A DNA stretch of 64,000 nucleotides from Acanthopleuribacter pedis (lineage in GTDB: Bacteria > Acidobacteriota > Holophagae > Acanthopleuribacterales > Acanthopleuribacteraceae). The notes below the pieces were generated by a model, which was not told the DNA's origin, did no database searches, and saw only the letters and a program-made list of their open reading frames with translations. The position numbers and the translations under genes were made by a program. The stretch covers positions 35,595 to 99,594 of the forward strand of contig NZ_JAFREP010000037.1 of NCBI RefSeq assembly GCF_017377855.1, read 5' to 3'. Within the stretch, counting starts at the first letter, position 1. Each line of letters opens with the position of its first letter. Positions 46,601 to 55,537 of the stretch are shown here, piece by piece.

Positions 46601-48056
46601 CCCCGGCGATCAGGGTGTTGCCGCTGCTGTCCAGGGCGATGGTAACGGGTCGGTCAAAGCGGGTCCCGCCGATCAAGGTGGCGTATTCGAGGTTGCTGCC
46701 GAGCGCGTCGATGCGGGCGACAAAACCGTCCTCGAAGCCGTTGTGGCTGCCGTCATAGACGCCGGCGGTGGTGGGAAAATCGGAAGAAGCGGTGCCGCCG
46801 GTGACCACCGCGGCGCCGTTGTCGTCCACGGCGACGGCGTAACCGACATCATCATCGCCGCCCCCCAAAAGCCCGGCGTACAGGAGTTGGGTGCCGTTTG
46901 GGTTTAACTTGGCGACAAACACATCCAAATCGCCCTCATGGGTTCGGTTCCAACCGTTGTTGGTGGTGGGAAAACCAGGCGAGGCGGAGCCGGTGAGGTA
47001 CAGGTTGTCGAAGATGTCCAGGGTCAGGCCGTAGGCGATATCCGCCCCTTCACCGCCGAGAAAGGTGCTGTACTCAAGGCCGCTGCCGGCGCTGTTGAGT
47101 TTGGTGACAAACACATCGGTGGTCCCGTTCCATTCCGCGTCAATGGCACCGGCTTGGGTGGGAAAATCCGCGGTGGGCGTTTCACCGGCGATGTAGGTGT
47201 CGCCTTGCACATCGCTTGCCGCGGCGCGGGCGATTTCGTCGCCAAAACCACCACCACCCCCGAGGAAGGTGCTCCAGGTCAGTTCGGGTTCCATTTTCAG
47301 CGCGTAGCGCGGGTTGTAGTTACCCGGGGCGAATCCATAAGCGCCGTCACCCAAAATGCGCAGGGCGACGCTCACCGGGACGCGGCGCCCGTCGATCAGT
47401 TGGGACGCTTTGACGCGGCCGATCTGCAGTTGTGCGCCGGCGATTTCGGCGATCAGGTCACCGTTCTCGGTTTGGGTCAAGGCGGCGCCGGTTTGCATTT
47501 CGATCACCGAGGGATCGGCACCGGGCGCAACGATCACCCGATAAGCGAGTCGGTCCATAAACCCGAGGTATTCGACGGAGACGCCGTCCCAAACCCGGTC
47601 GTAAACCACTTTTTCGTAAGTGGGCAAACCGGTTTGCCAGCGTTCACGGGGTCCGACAAGGAAGTTAACGGTTGCATCGGTTTGGCCGGCCAAGCGTGGG
47701 GTTAACCCTTTTTTGGCGGCAAACGCGGGGTCAAACCCGGACTGGAACACGGCCAAAGGTGTTCCGGTACCGGTGTTGCCGACTTTTTGCGCGGGCGATG
47801 GGGCACGCATGCCGATAAAGGCACCTGAAGCGGTGAAATAAACGCGGCCGAAGCGCGTTTGAACGAAGGCTGTCACCCCGTCCTGCTGGGAAAGCCGTTT
47901 GCCGGTGTTGGGGTGTGCCTGGTTGGGGATGAAGTAACTGGGCGCCGACATATAGGACGCCGTCGCGGCCGTTTCGGTCTCGGTCGTTACCTGGCCGAAA
48001 AGCATTCCTACACTGAGTAAGATCAGGGTGACACTGGTCGTGGTTAAACGTGTCAT
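43614..48056 (-). CDS. Secreted SBBP beta-propeller protein with dockerin-like C-terminus
   Basis: This 1480-residue paralogue has a signal peptide (1-22, SVTLILLSVGMLFG). An N-terminal domain holds 'FIPNQAHPNTGKRLSQQDGVTAF' and 'YDRVWDGVSVEYLG'. Fourteen SBBP repeats follow (FPTT/FPAS/YPVS cores). One Ig/PKD-like module ('TGYTWTVPFGATITAGQG'), an Ig domain (YQWYKDNVLLGG) and the C-terminal pair of calcium-loop motifs (DANGDGCNNIADLW, DPDGNGFIDVRDFLYL) follow. It has one fewer Ig/PKD-like module than its two downstream paralogues, which explains the shorter length. AAGGA lies eight bases before the ATG. It has its own terminator. Confidence 0.9.
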   Translation of the reverse strand: MTRLTTTSVTLILLSVGMLFGQVTTETETAATASYMSAPSYFIPNQAHPNTGKRLSQQDGVTAFVQTRFGRVYFTASGAFIGMRAPSPAQKVGNTGTGTPLAVFQSGFDPAFAAKKGLTPRLAGQTDATVNFLVGPRERWQTGLPTYEKVVYDRVWDGVSVEYLGFMDRLAYRVIVAPGADPSVIEMQTGAALTQTENGDLIAEIAGAQLQIGRVKASQLIDGRRVPVSVALRILGDGAYGFAPGNYNPRYALKMEPELTWSTFLGGGGGFGDEIARAAASDVQGDTYIAGETPTADFPTQAGAIDAEWNGTTDVFVTKLNSAGSGLEYSTFLGGEGADIAYGLTLDIFDNLYLTGSASPGFPTTNNGWNRTHEGDLDVFVAKLNPNGTQLLYAGLLGGGDDDVGYAVAVDDNGAAVVTGGTASSDFPTTAGVYDGSHNGFEDGFVARIDALGSNLEYATLIGGTRFDRPVTIALDSSGNTLIAGETASSDYPVSGGAFDEEANGSHDAFVSKLSQNGATLMFSTFLGGSSFDDIAGLVLDGNGDIIVAGSTFSNDFPASNGAFDQTLSGTNDGFVAKLDAAGANLMFATYLGGSSTEDVVGVAVDSEGNAYLAGTTASSNFPASLGGVQENFGGVLDAFIVKVNATGTNLEFATFLGGTGTDEAFGMNLDLDNQVIVVGKTHSADYPTSASGFDRALGGNVDAFVTKIDSTGTTLRFSTFLGGSSGDAAFDVAVDGAGAVYVTGDTQAEDFPTTGGVFDPDFNGSNDVYVAKLDPTGANLTYATYIGGSQEEGGVAVAVDGAGNAYVTGFTRSSDFPTTAGAFSQTLTGTSDVFVTKLNATGTALSYSSFLGGDGFERATDIAVDGAGNAHVVGATFASDFPTTGGAFDTTFASSSDGFVTKFNATGTALLYSTLLGTTGGAEVAGIALDGAGNAALAGTTGAADFPTTAGAYDETANGDDDVFVSLLNVTGTNLIFSTLLGGSGQDTATGIAIGQNDDLYVTGYTRSSSFPITGGAFDTSFSGVYEGFAARIASAGNALTYATYLGGSRSDYPASIAVDSDDRAVITGQTESTNFPTTTNAFDRSANGGTDAFVTLLSDDGTQSLYSSYLGGADEDYGNGVVFDPSGNGVVVGSTRSSEFPTTAGSFKPNPGGVGDGFVTAICFDLPDPAGAITGSTTFCSGQTGVTYSVAAVTGATGYTWTVPFGATITAGQGTTSITVTFGTIAGNVTVAAENACGPSPRAELAVTLSGGVSFTTQPSDVTTCPTEQVQFSVVAEGAGSLTYQWYKDNVLLGGETSADLVLASVTSADAGSYQCEVTDSCSSLRSDAALLTISGLADVSVQPVSQGLGLNPPEFEVNLACAGINTTTLWSADPATTLVTNGGMVTLNPPPSVSTQVTATVRDTDTNAETTASAWLLVSPNTGYDDANGDGCNNIADLWELTPFWQRPFENDPDGNGFIDVRDFLYLNLTDPFPCPL

Positions 48057-48502
48057 AACACTTCCTTTATGGATAGGGTGAGGAAATCTTCAAGACCACC
48101 CCCCTCGGCACGTAGGTCGGATGCGGCACGGTCCGCGTGGGGGTGATTCCATCGCGACGCGATTTACGTGTTTTTGCAGGATGATATCCAAGAAAATAGC
48201 ATTAAAGGCGTGGTTAACAAAAGGTTGAAGAATAAAACGGTGATCATTATATATATGTTGCGCACCCGCGACGACTCGAGAAACCTTCTTTGTTCCTCCA
48301 AAGAATCCGGCACCGCGCCCTTGGTTTGGTCGCGCACCGTGCGTTCTCAGCGGGTGGTTACCGCTGCAGGCGGGTCGCCCCTTTGTCGGCACGCCGACAA
48401 AGGGGCTGTTCCGATGGGCCCCTGAGCCACATCGCTTTGGATCGGCATGACTCTGAATGATGTTTTGTACAAGGGGAGGACCGCGGTGGTTTTCCGTCTC
48501 AC
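48057..48502. other. Spacer with a 13-bp stem-loop
   Basis: No gene is visible. The sequence GCCCCTTTGTCGG (48377-48389) pairs perfectly with 48394-48406 around a four-base loop, with no U tract. It lies downstream of the SBBP pseudogene and may mark its transcript end. The rest should hold the promoter for the SBBP gene starting at 48056. Confidence 0.55.
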
Positions 48503-51174
48503 CTACGGACAGGGCGTCGGATCGGTCATCCTCACAAAAAGAAAATCAAGCACCGTGATTTTTCCGTCCCCGCTGGGATCGCCCGCGAAATCTTGGTTCC
48601 AGAATTGGGCCAAGTCCCACAGGTCTTGCGTGTTGCTGCAGCCGTCGTCGTTGTAATCCTCGAAGCCGGTGTTGGCCGCAACCAGGATCCACACGAAATC
48701 GGTCGCTTGGTTGCCGGTGGTGTCGTCGCTGAGGACCATCTCCAACAGCGTGGTTTCCGTCGGCGGCGGATCCATGGTGACGCGTGGGCCGTCCTCAATA
48801 AGCGTGGTCGCCGGGGTCGCGGTCCAGGCCACGCGCATGTTTTGGAAGGAAAAGGCCAAACGCAGGTCGAAGATCAGGGGTTCGGTGCGTGCGATTTGGT
48901 CCCGTGGGGTGAGGCTTACCCGTTGCAAGGCGTCAATCGTCAGGTTTGTCGCGGTGGACACAAAGGTCCCGCGGGGCGCGGTCACGGTGCAGTGGTAGGC
49001 GCCCTCTTGGGCAAGATCGATTCCAGCCAAACGCAAGCTTCCCTCGGCCTCCCCTTCCAGCAGCACCTCATCTTTAAACCACTGGTAATTCAAGTCTTTG
49101 ACATCAGCGATGGATGCGATCAGGGTGACGGGATCGCCGGGACAAACCAAAAGCGTCGCGGGTCCCACATCCACGGTCACGTCCGGCAGCAGGGCCACGT
49201 CCAAGGAAAAGGCCTGGCCGGGACCACAGGCGTTTTCGGCCGCAACCGATACCGGACCGCCGGCCGCGCCGAAGGTCACGGTGATTTCATGGGTTCCTTG
49301 CCCGCCGGTAATCACCGCATCGTCAGGTACCGACCAGCTATAACCCGTGGCGGTCGCCACGGTCGGCACGGTGAACACCACGTTGGTGTCGCCCGCGCAA
49401 ATGACCGCGTTGCCGTTAATCACCTCGGGGGCGGCCGGCACCGCGGCGGTTTGGTAATAAAGGCGTCGGCGGACCCGTTGCTGGTCGGATCGAACACGCC
49501 GGGTGTGGTGGGAAAGGTCCGCGAGCTGGTTTTTCCGGCGATGTAGGCGTTGCCCGCGGCGTCCAGGGCAATCGCGGTTCCGGCATCCCGGCCGCTTTCT
49601 CCGAGCAGGGTGCTGTAGACCAAGGCGGACCCGTCGGCCTGCAACGCGCTCACAAAGGCGTCACGGCCCCCGTTGTGGCTTTCGTCGTAGGCGCCGGGCG
49701 TGGTGGGAAACAGGGGGTCTTCAGTGTAGCCGGTCACCTAGACGTTGCCGTTGGGCGCCAGGGCCAGACGAGCGGCACCGTCATCGGCCGCGCCGCCGAG
49801 GTAGGTTGCAAAGGCAAGCCCGCTGCCGGCGCTGTTGAACTTGGCGACAAAGGCATCCATACTGCCGCCGTGGGTTTCATCAAACGCACCAGGGGTTGTG
49901 GGAAAGTCGCTGGAAAAGGTCTCGCCAACCACCGTCACCTCGCCGGCCTCATTCAGTGCAAGATCGGTGATCACCTCGTAGAAGTCACCGCCAAGGTAGG
50001 TTCCGTATTCCATCGCGGCACCGGCCGGATCGAGTTTGACCAAAAAGGCGTCGGATGAAAAATTTCCGCCGAAGGTTTGGTCGTAGGCGCCGGGCGTGGT
50101 GGGGAAATTGTCGGATCGGGTGTAGCCGCCCACGTAAGCATGCCCCGATGCATCAACCTTCACCGCCCAAGGTAGATCATCGTGACGACCACCGATAAAG
50201 GTGCTGTAAAGCAAGGCGGACCCGTCGGGGTTCAGCTTGGCGACATAAACATCCAAGCGACCGTGGAAATCGACCGCGTAGCTGCCGGCGGTCGTGGGGA
50301 AATCCGCGGTGGGTGTGGCACCGGTGACGTAGGCGTGGCCCTCGCCGTCGACCGTGACCGCCTCGGCGGTTTCCTCGCCGGACCCGCCGCCACCGCCGAG
50401 AAAGGTACTCCAAGAGAGTTGGGGTTCGATGGTCAGCGCCCGGCTGGGATCGAACCCGTCGATTGAAAAGCCCAAGCCGCCGTCGGGCAAGATGCGGTAA
50501 AAAACGGTGCGCGCCAATCGCCGACCGCCGACTTCTTGGTAGGCCTGGGGTGTGGCCCAATGCAGTTCGGCACCCGCCAGCGAAGCCGTGATCGTGCCGT
50601 CGGCGCCAAGCTGCATGTCGCCGCCGCTGTGCAGGGCGATGCGAGCCGGATCCGCGTGCGGTTCCACGGTGACGCGCATGCGTAGATGATCGGCGCCGGC
50701 GAGGTAGGTCACCGAGATACCGTCCCAGACGTGGTCGTAAACCAATTCGCCGTACATGGTTTGATCGGTGCGCCAATTGGCACGCTCACCCACCAAAAAA
50801 TGCGCCTTGGCCGGGCTAGGCGCGGCGAGACGGGGTGATAACGCACGCTTGGCCGCGTGACCGGGGGCAAAACCCGCCTGCAGGACGACGGTACCGCTTT
50901 GGGCACCCCCGCGTTTGGTTTTGTCGGCAGCGGGCATCCCAATCGCCGCCCCGGCCGGGGTAAACAAAACCCGACCCTGTTGGGTTTGCACAAAGGCGAC
51001 CACCGCGTCTTGATCCACCAGGGTTTTTCCGGTTCGGGGATGGGCCTGATTGGCCAAAAAAAAGCGTGTCGTAGAAGCGTGTTCGGCATAGAGCTCGCTC
51101 GCGGCAACCTCGTCCACGACAAAACAACAGCAAAGTAAGGTGATGTGGAACAGGTTCCACCAAGAAAAGTGCAT
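48503..51174 (-). pseudogene. Degraded fourth SBBP paralogue
   Basis: The frame opens at an ATG with AAGGA upstream and a signal peptide (1-25). It continues through the N-terminal domain ('LANQAHPRTGKTLVDQDAVVAF', 'YDHVWDGISVTYLAG') and three repeats. A TAG at 49738-49740 then replaces the TAC (Tyr) expected in GN.YVTGYT. The same frame resumes for two more repeats until a one-base loss at about 49450-49452 (AAA where AAAA restores the frame). The remaining frame to 48503 has an Ig/PKD-like module, an Ig domain (YQWFKDEVLLEG) and the calcium-loop tail (DYNDDGCSNTQDLW). Only five repeats remain against 14 in each sister gene. Either this is a true pseudogene or two sequence errors coincide with a large repeat loss. 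Confidence 0.85.
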
Positions 51175-51569
51175 GATTTTTCCTTATGGGGTAATAGGGG
51201 GTAAATATCGATAGGTGCAGGCGTCCAGATCGAAACCTTGCGGCCCACAACAAGCCACGGTTCCAGGACAAAAGCTGTTTTTTGAATAAGTAATTCGAGA
51301 CAAATTGGTGAAATAATGAAGAACGTTAAACCCCGCCAAAATCGTGCTTGAAGCCTGTCAAGCGGGAAGAAGAAGATATGCGCGAAGTATACACCATGCG
51401 GCTTTCGGGCAGGAACGAAAACACTTGCCGACTGCTGACCTCACCCGGGCCCATCGACGAACGCCCGCATCAAGGCCTCAAAGGGACGGCGGTTGCTCCG
51501 TTTCAAATCGCTGTTTTGCAATTTTCGTCTAGAATTTGGTGAGGACCATAAAAAAACGGGAACCCAATA
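51175..51569. other. Divergent spacer at the island edge
   Basis: It separates the SBBP pseudogene (-) from the DUF6210-like gene (+). A 64-codon frame at 51348-51542 has no protein-like pattern. No promoter could be assigned with confidence. Confidence 0.45.
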
Positions 51570-51998
51570 GTGGCATCGCAACCGATTCACTTAAGTTTGT
51601 ACAACCTCAACGGCGTTGGTGTTGTTATTAAGAAACAAACCGGCGTCATTTACAGCAATCAAGTCGGTGGTCACTCCTGCCTCCAGCCCAAAATTGAAGG
51701 CGTCTTTCTACCGCTTGATACCGACCATCTTCCCGAGGACTATCGGGACAGCAACCTTAACGCGTTGGAGAACCTCGACTGGCAAGCCCAATCCGGTAAT
51801 CTGACGGTGACCTTGGCCGACCAAGTCGACGCAATTTTGGCACGGCACAATTTCTCAACAGGGATCCTGGTGGATCGACGCAAACTGGAAGACAGCTACG
51901 AGGCATGGGTTCACGTCACCCTCTCCCCTTCCCGCGACAGCGTTTACCAAGGACCCGCACGGATGGAGGGGGTTCTCACATGGCCGAACAGCGATTAA
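51570..51998 (+). CDS. DUF6210-like small protein
   Basis: This 142-residue protein resembles the DUF6210 family, as I recall it, through the segment GVIYSNQVGGHSCLQPKIEG followed by 'VFLPL' and a late 'EDSYEAWVHVTLSP'. The function of that family is unknown. Members are often found in polymorphic-toxin or immunity neighbourhoods, which is family knowledge rather than proof here. There is no signal peptide or membrane helix. The start is GTG with GGGAA upstream. The next gene begins 19 bp before this stop, so the two are translationally linked. Confidence 0.65.
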   Translation: MASQPIHLSLYNLNGVGVVIKKQTGVIYSNQVGGHSCLQPKIEGVFLPLDTDHLPEDYRDSNLNALENLDWQAQSGNLTVTLADQVDAILARHNFSTGILVDRRKLEDSYEAWVHVTLSPSRDSVYQGPARMEGVLTWPNSD

Positions 51999-52339
51999 GC
52001 GAGCAAAACGCCAATTTCCAATGGGAAACATTTAACGATGCTGTTTTACACGAGGTCGAACTTGATTGGTTCGCCGGTGACGCGCGCATCAAAGTAGAAA
52101 CCACCGGTGAAGATCACCGCGAAATCACGATTGTGGGCCACGGCTTCATGCACACCGCGCTGTCGCGAACTTTTCCCAAGGGACGCAGCGAAGCCATCGC
52201 CTCGATTGATGTACACGAGCACCCGGAACAAGCCGACTTGTGGGTGATGAACCTGGTGATTCAAAGCGGCGATGCGTTGGTGATCCACGCGCGCATTTTC
52301 GACGTGGACGAAGAAACCAAAAGTTTTTGGGATTTGTAG
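51980..52339 (+). CDS. Small immunity-like hypothetical protein
   Basis: This 119-residue acidic protein has a beta-rich pattern: 'FQWETFNDAVLHEVELDWF', 'ARIKVETTGEDHREITIVG', 'EQADLWVMNLVIQSGDALVIHARIF'. The pattern resembles small immunity-type or DUF families, but I cannot name one. It overlaps the DUF6210-like gene by 19 bp and has GGAGGGGG about eight bases before the ATG, so it is expressed from the same message. No toxin gene lies immediately beside it. Confidence 0.7.
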   Translation: MAEQRLSEQNANFQWETFNDAVLHEVELDWFAGDARIKVETTGEDHREITIVGHGFMHTALSRTFPKGRSEAIASIDVHEHPEQADLWVMNLVIQSGDALVIHARIFDVDEETKSFWDL

Positions 52340-52344
52340 GCGCG

Positions 52345-52752
52345 TTAATCGCGATTGGCAACCGTAAAACCGTTGCGCAGTTCGAGCGGAATTTCCGCCG
52401 GGCGCACGTTGCGGAAATGGGTACGCCCATTTTCCAAGCGTTCCAATAAAGCAAAACCCAAGGGTGTCTCTAGAAAAATTTGTTCATCTTGCACGGCGAC
52501 GACCTTAAAGGCTTCCATGCCCAGCCTGTCGCCGGTCTTAAGCGCCTGGCGCTGGTTCCCACCCGAAATCACCGCATAACCGGGCAGCGTTAGGGTGACA
52601 TCCATTTCGCCGCAGGAGCGCGCGGCCAAAACGTGTTTGACGTCTTCGGCGTCACCGGGTTCGGAAGGGTTTGATGAAAAGCCTGGGCTCTGCGCCCAGC
52701 AAGGGGCCGCCGCCAGACTCAGCAAAAGGGTTACATACGAAACAAAACGCAC
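52345..52752 (-). CDS. Secreted hypothetical protein
   Basis: This 135-residue protein has a signal peptide (residues 1-21, 'YVTLLLSLAAAPCWAQ'). The mature part has a small beta-barrel-like pattern: 'GYAVISGGNQRQALKTGDRL', 'FKVVAVQDEQIFLETPLGF'. This recalls PilP/GspC-type periplasmic domains ('GDRLG..KV..V.DE.I.LE'). That similarity is weak. GTG follows GGGAGG by eight bases, which sets the start against an upstream ATG with no signal peptide. It is convergent with the small immunity-like gene. Confidence 0.65.
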   Translation of the reverse strand: MRFVSYVTLLLSLAAAPCWAQSPGFSSNPSEPGDAEDVKHVLAARSCGEMDVTLTLPGYAVISGGNQRQALKTGDRLGMEAFKVVAVQDEQIFLETPLGFALLERLENGRTHFRNVRPAEIPLELRNGFTVANRD

Positions 52753-53180
52753 CAAGCAAACCTCCCTCTTGGCAAATTCGCGATTTTGTTGGGTATGTCG
52801 CGTCAACCTTCCCCGCGTTGGGGCGTTTGGCGATACCAACGAATGTTGGTTGGATGGGCGTATGGTGCGATGTTTGAGGGCCGGCCGGGTAATGGGGGTC
52901 CGGTTCAAAAATCGTTGTCCTGAAGGGGTTGACTTAGGGCGTAAGTGCCGATGAATAAGAACGATAAAGGGTTTAAAAAGAGGACAAGGGCTAAAAAGCT
53001 AGATGAAGGGCGGCTGAATCGCCGAGCACCAAATTGAAGAAGACAACCTGCACTAAAGAATAAGGCCTGAGTGAACGATAATCAACGCAAAATTTATTTT
53101 GGTGATTTCCGTCAGCCGCGACAGAAAGTTTTGTAAGACCGGGTCAAGTGCGATCCGCGCGGGTCAGTTTCCACCGAAAA
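52753..53180. other. Spacer upstream of the restriction-modification remnant
   Basis: No gene is visible. The stretch 52930-53110 is A+T-richer than the surroundings, and no clear hairpin or repeat was found. Confidence 0.5.
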
Positions 53181-53199
53181 AGTGAGCATTGCGGGCTAG
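53181..53199 (-). repeat. Solo element end at the endonuclease stop codon
   Basis: Read on the minus strand, ctagcccgcaatgctcac starts inside the endonuclease stop TAG. It differs from the element end consensus ctagcccgcattgctcac by one base. Confidence 0.55.
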
Positions 53200-54004
53200 G
53201 TTAATTGGTTGTAGCGCCGCAACTCGCTTTCGTGGATGCGTTGGTGAGGCACCAACTGGTAGTGGGACTCCTGAACGACCTTGATGACATCATCAACCAA
53301 AGTGAGTTCGAACATCGCGATCAAGTCGTTCACGAGGAATTGGGTGGATACCGACCGACAAATGAGATTTGGAAATTTTTGCCTGCAACATAACAAATCC
53401 TGCCGCGTTTGGATCCCTCCAACTGATCGTTCCCCCCTTTCGCCTGAACGGGAATAACAAATTGGCGGCCTTTTTTATCGATTCCTACATAGATTTCGTC
53501 AATTTCGATTTGGCCAACGCCTTTCACGGTCGTACGCAGGTGGTTTTGGAGCGAAAAAGTGGGTAGACCTAAAAAAAGATCAATCAGCCTGTTGTAGCGC
53601 ACCTTCGCAAGCAGCGCTTGTTCATCCGAGAATGCATAAGCGTTGATGATTTCTGGTGTCGCATCAGGGATTTTGATGGTGAGCAAATGGGGATTGGGTT
53701 TGATCCTGTTAACCGTCACCAACCGAAATTCGTATTTTGCGCGTCCCGCGCCTTGAATGACCCATTCTTTTTCACCGGTTTGAGTATCGCGGATGCGTTT
53801 GGGCATTTCAATGCGATACCGAAGGGCATAAACCACATCGCCAAGATTTTTTGGCAAGGCAACCCCTAATTCTTCCGCCGCGCTTTCTAAATCTGTTCTG
53901 AGAAAGGGCAAGACGGTTCGGCCCGCCTGATAACGGTCGAAAAAAATCTTCTCGGCGATGCGTTGATACCTGTTTTGCGTTTTACCCTTTCCGTCATCCA
54001 CCAA
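53196..54004 (-). pseudogene. Frameshifted type II restriction endonuclease
   Basis: Two overlapping frames make one protein of about 269 residues. The N-terminal frame (54004 to 53330) reads through 'IEIDEIYVGIDKKGRQFVIP' and 'VQAKGGNDQLEGSKRG', whose DE...Q.K spacing suits a PD-(D/E)XK nuclease. It then drifts into a random tail. The other frame continues as QDLLCCRQKFPNLICRS and 'VSTQFLVNDLIAMFELTLVDD', ending at 53196. A single missing base near 53402-53407 explains the shift. The gene follows the C5 methyltransferase by 13 bp, which is the expected layout of a type II system. GGAGG precedes the GTG/TTG start. The exact endonuclease family and recognition site cannot be told. The enzyme is probably dead unless the shift is a sequence error. 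Confidence 0.8.
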
Positions 54005-54017
54005 GGTCCCTCCTTAC

Positions 54018-55328
54018 CTATTGGATTCGAAGCGCTTCGATTTCTGTTTGTTTTCGTTTTTTTGCGCCGCTTTTCTTGTTTCGTCCCGCGATGGGAACCG
54101 GTACGCCCCAATACTTTGCGGCATGTTTCATATCAAGAACCAGCAGTTGTTCATCACCCAAATCTAGTATCCGTTCCGGCATCGTGGGTTGTGCCTCAAG
54201 TACCGCGAGGATTTGTTCTCCAATCGCTCTCGCCAACGGCGGCGGCACCGCATTTCCGATTTGACGCGCGCCGTGCCATTTGGTGGCATGGAAACGAAAC
54301 CAATCGGGAAAGCCGTGTAGGCGCGCCATTTCGCGGACGGTCACACAACGAGGTACGGCGTAATGGATCGGACGCGGTGAGGTGAATGCGCCTCGTGCCG
54401 AATCCGTCCCCGCGCGCAAGGTGTTGGATAACCCATGGGGTGCCAACTTGAAAAAACGAGAAATAGGCTCAACCTTGCCCGGTTCTGTTTCCGTGAACCG
54501 TCGTTGCGAAATCATGGTGTGATTCGTTCGCATGCTGGAGGAGAGCAGCTTGCGATCAAAGTTTCGCCGGTAACCACATCCCCAATCCTGGTGTTTGATC
54601 CGTCTCATTGTTGCCGCATATTCGCTCGGCTGTCCCCAATCATCTGTATGAACCCAATCCCTTCTTGCCAGCAGCGGAAACCGCTCTACTTTCGGAAGAT
54701 CGGCCAAAGCCTCGGCACAATTGGGGGCCTTTGGCAGCAAAAGATTGGGGGTTTTGGGTGAGGCGGTACGCGGATTTGGGTAATCGGGTAAGGGGTGGCC
54801 TTTGCGCGCACCCATTAAAAAAAGCCGCTCCCGATATTGGGGTGCCCCGAAATCACATGCGTTGAGAATCCGCCAGGGATCTTGAACTTGATAACCAACT
54901 TGTTCAAAGGCTTCCAACAATTCCCCTAAGAAGGAACGATGTTTCCCTAAGGTCAGGCCTTTGACATTTTCGAACACAAAATAGGTAGGTGAAAGTTCGG
55001 CAATCAAGCGAACGAATTCCCGCACCAAGGCGTTGCGCGGATCGTCCAGGGATCGCTGACCAATCATGGAAAACCCCTGACAGGGCGCCCCGCCAAACAC
55101 GAGATCGATGGGTTTGCCGTGCAATTTTGCGGCGTCGCGAATCGTCTGACCTGAGAGACCGAGAACCGAGAAAGGGATGGTTGTACATAAGGGAAAGTTG
55201 TAAGCGTGGATGCCGGCATGGACCGGATCGATCTCAACGGCCGCGGCGATGTCGAAGCCGGCCTCCTCAAAACCAAGACTCATCCCGCCCGCCCCGGCAA
55301 ACAAGTCAATCGCAATCGGTCTGGACAA
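54018..55328 (-). CDS. C5 cytosine DNA methyltransferase
   Basis: This 436-residue enzyme transfers a methyl group from S-adenosylmethionine to C5 of cytosine. It has motif I (DLFAGAGGMSLGF), motif II (AVEIDP), motif IV with the catalytic cysteine (GGAPCQGFSMIG), motif VI (FENVKGL), motif VIII (APQYRERLF), and motifs IX-X (TVREMARLHGFPD, RQIGNAVPPPLA). A target-recognition region lies between VIII and IX (about 200-310). A basic tail (KKSGAKKRKQ) ends it. TTG at 55328 follows GGGGAGG by six bases and begins MSRPIAIDLFAG, so I prefer it to the TTG five codons earlier. It heads a type II unit whose endonuclease is frameshifted, so it may now be an orphan methylase. Confidence 0.95.
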   Translation of the reverse strand: MSRPIAIDLFAGAGGMSLGFEEAGFDIAAAVEIDPVHAGIHAYNFPLCTTIPFSVLGLSGQTIRDAAKLHGKPIDLVFGGAPCQGFSMIGQRSLDDPRNALVREFVRLIAELSPTYFVFENVKGLTLGKHRSFLGELLEAFEQVGYQVQDPWRILNACDFGAPQYRERLFLMGARKGHPLPDYPNPRTASPKTPNLLLPKAPNCAEALADLPKVERFPLLARRDWVHTDDWGQPSEYAATMRRIKHQDWGCGYRRNFDRKLLSSSMRTNHTMISQRRFTETEPGKVEPISRFFKLAPHGLSNTLRAGTDSARGAFTSPRPIHYAVPRCVTVREMARLHGFPDWFRFHATKWHGARQIGNAVPPPLARAIGEQILAVLEAQPTMPERILDLGDEQLLVLDMKHAAKYWGVPVPIAGRNKKSGAKKRKQTEIEALRIQ

Positions 55329-55537
55329 GAACAACCTCCCCAACAGAGCAAAAAAGCGAATCTGAAAACGGCATCGAATCTTAACACGAACCGGTCGCTA
55401 CCCCTCGGCGCGAGTTTTGTTTTGGAAATTCACTTCCTCGGGCGTTTCTTAGATGAAATGCCTTCCTTGGACCCGATTGAAACAACTGTGATAAAGTGAA
55501 GTTCTCTATTCGCCACATTTTCAGGATTCCAAAGAAC

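Noticed and set aside
49738..49740. Internal TAG as possible recoding (pyrrolysine or readthrough)
   Set aside because: A second independent lesion (frameshift) and loss of nine repeats in the same gene make simple decay more likely. Sister genes read Tyr at this site.
51348..51542. 64-codon frame before the DUF6210-like gene
   Set aside because: Composition is not protein-like, and no clear ribosome site or family similarity was seen.
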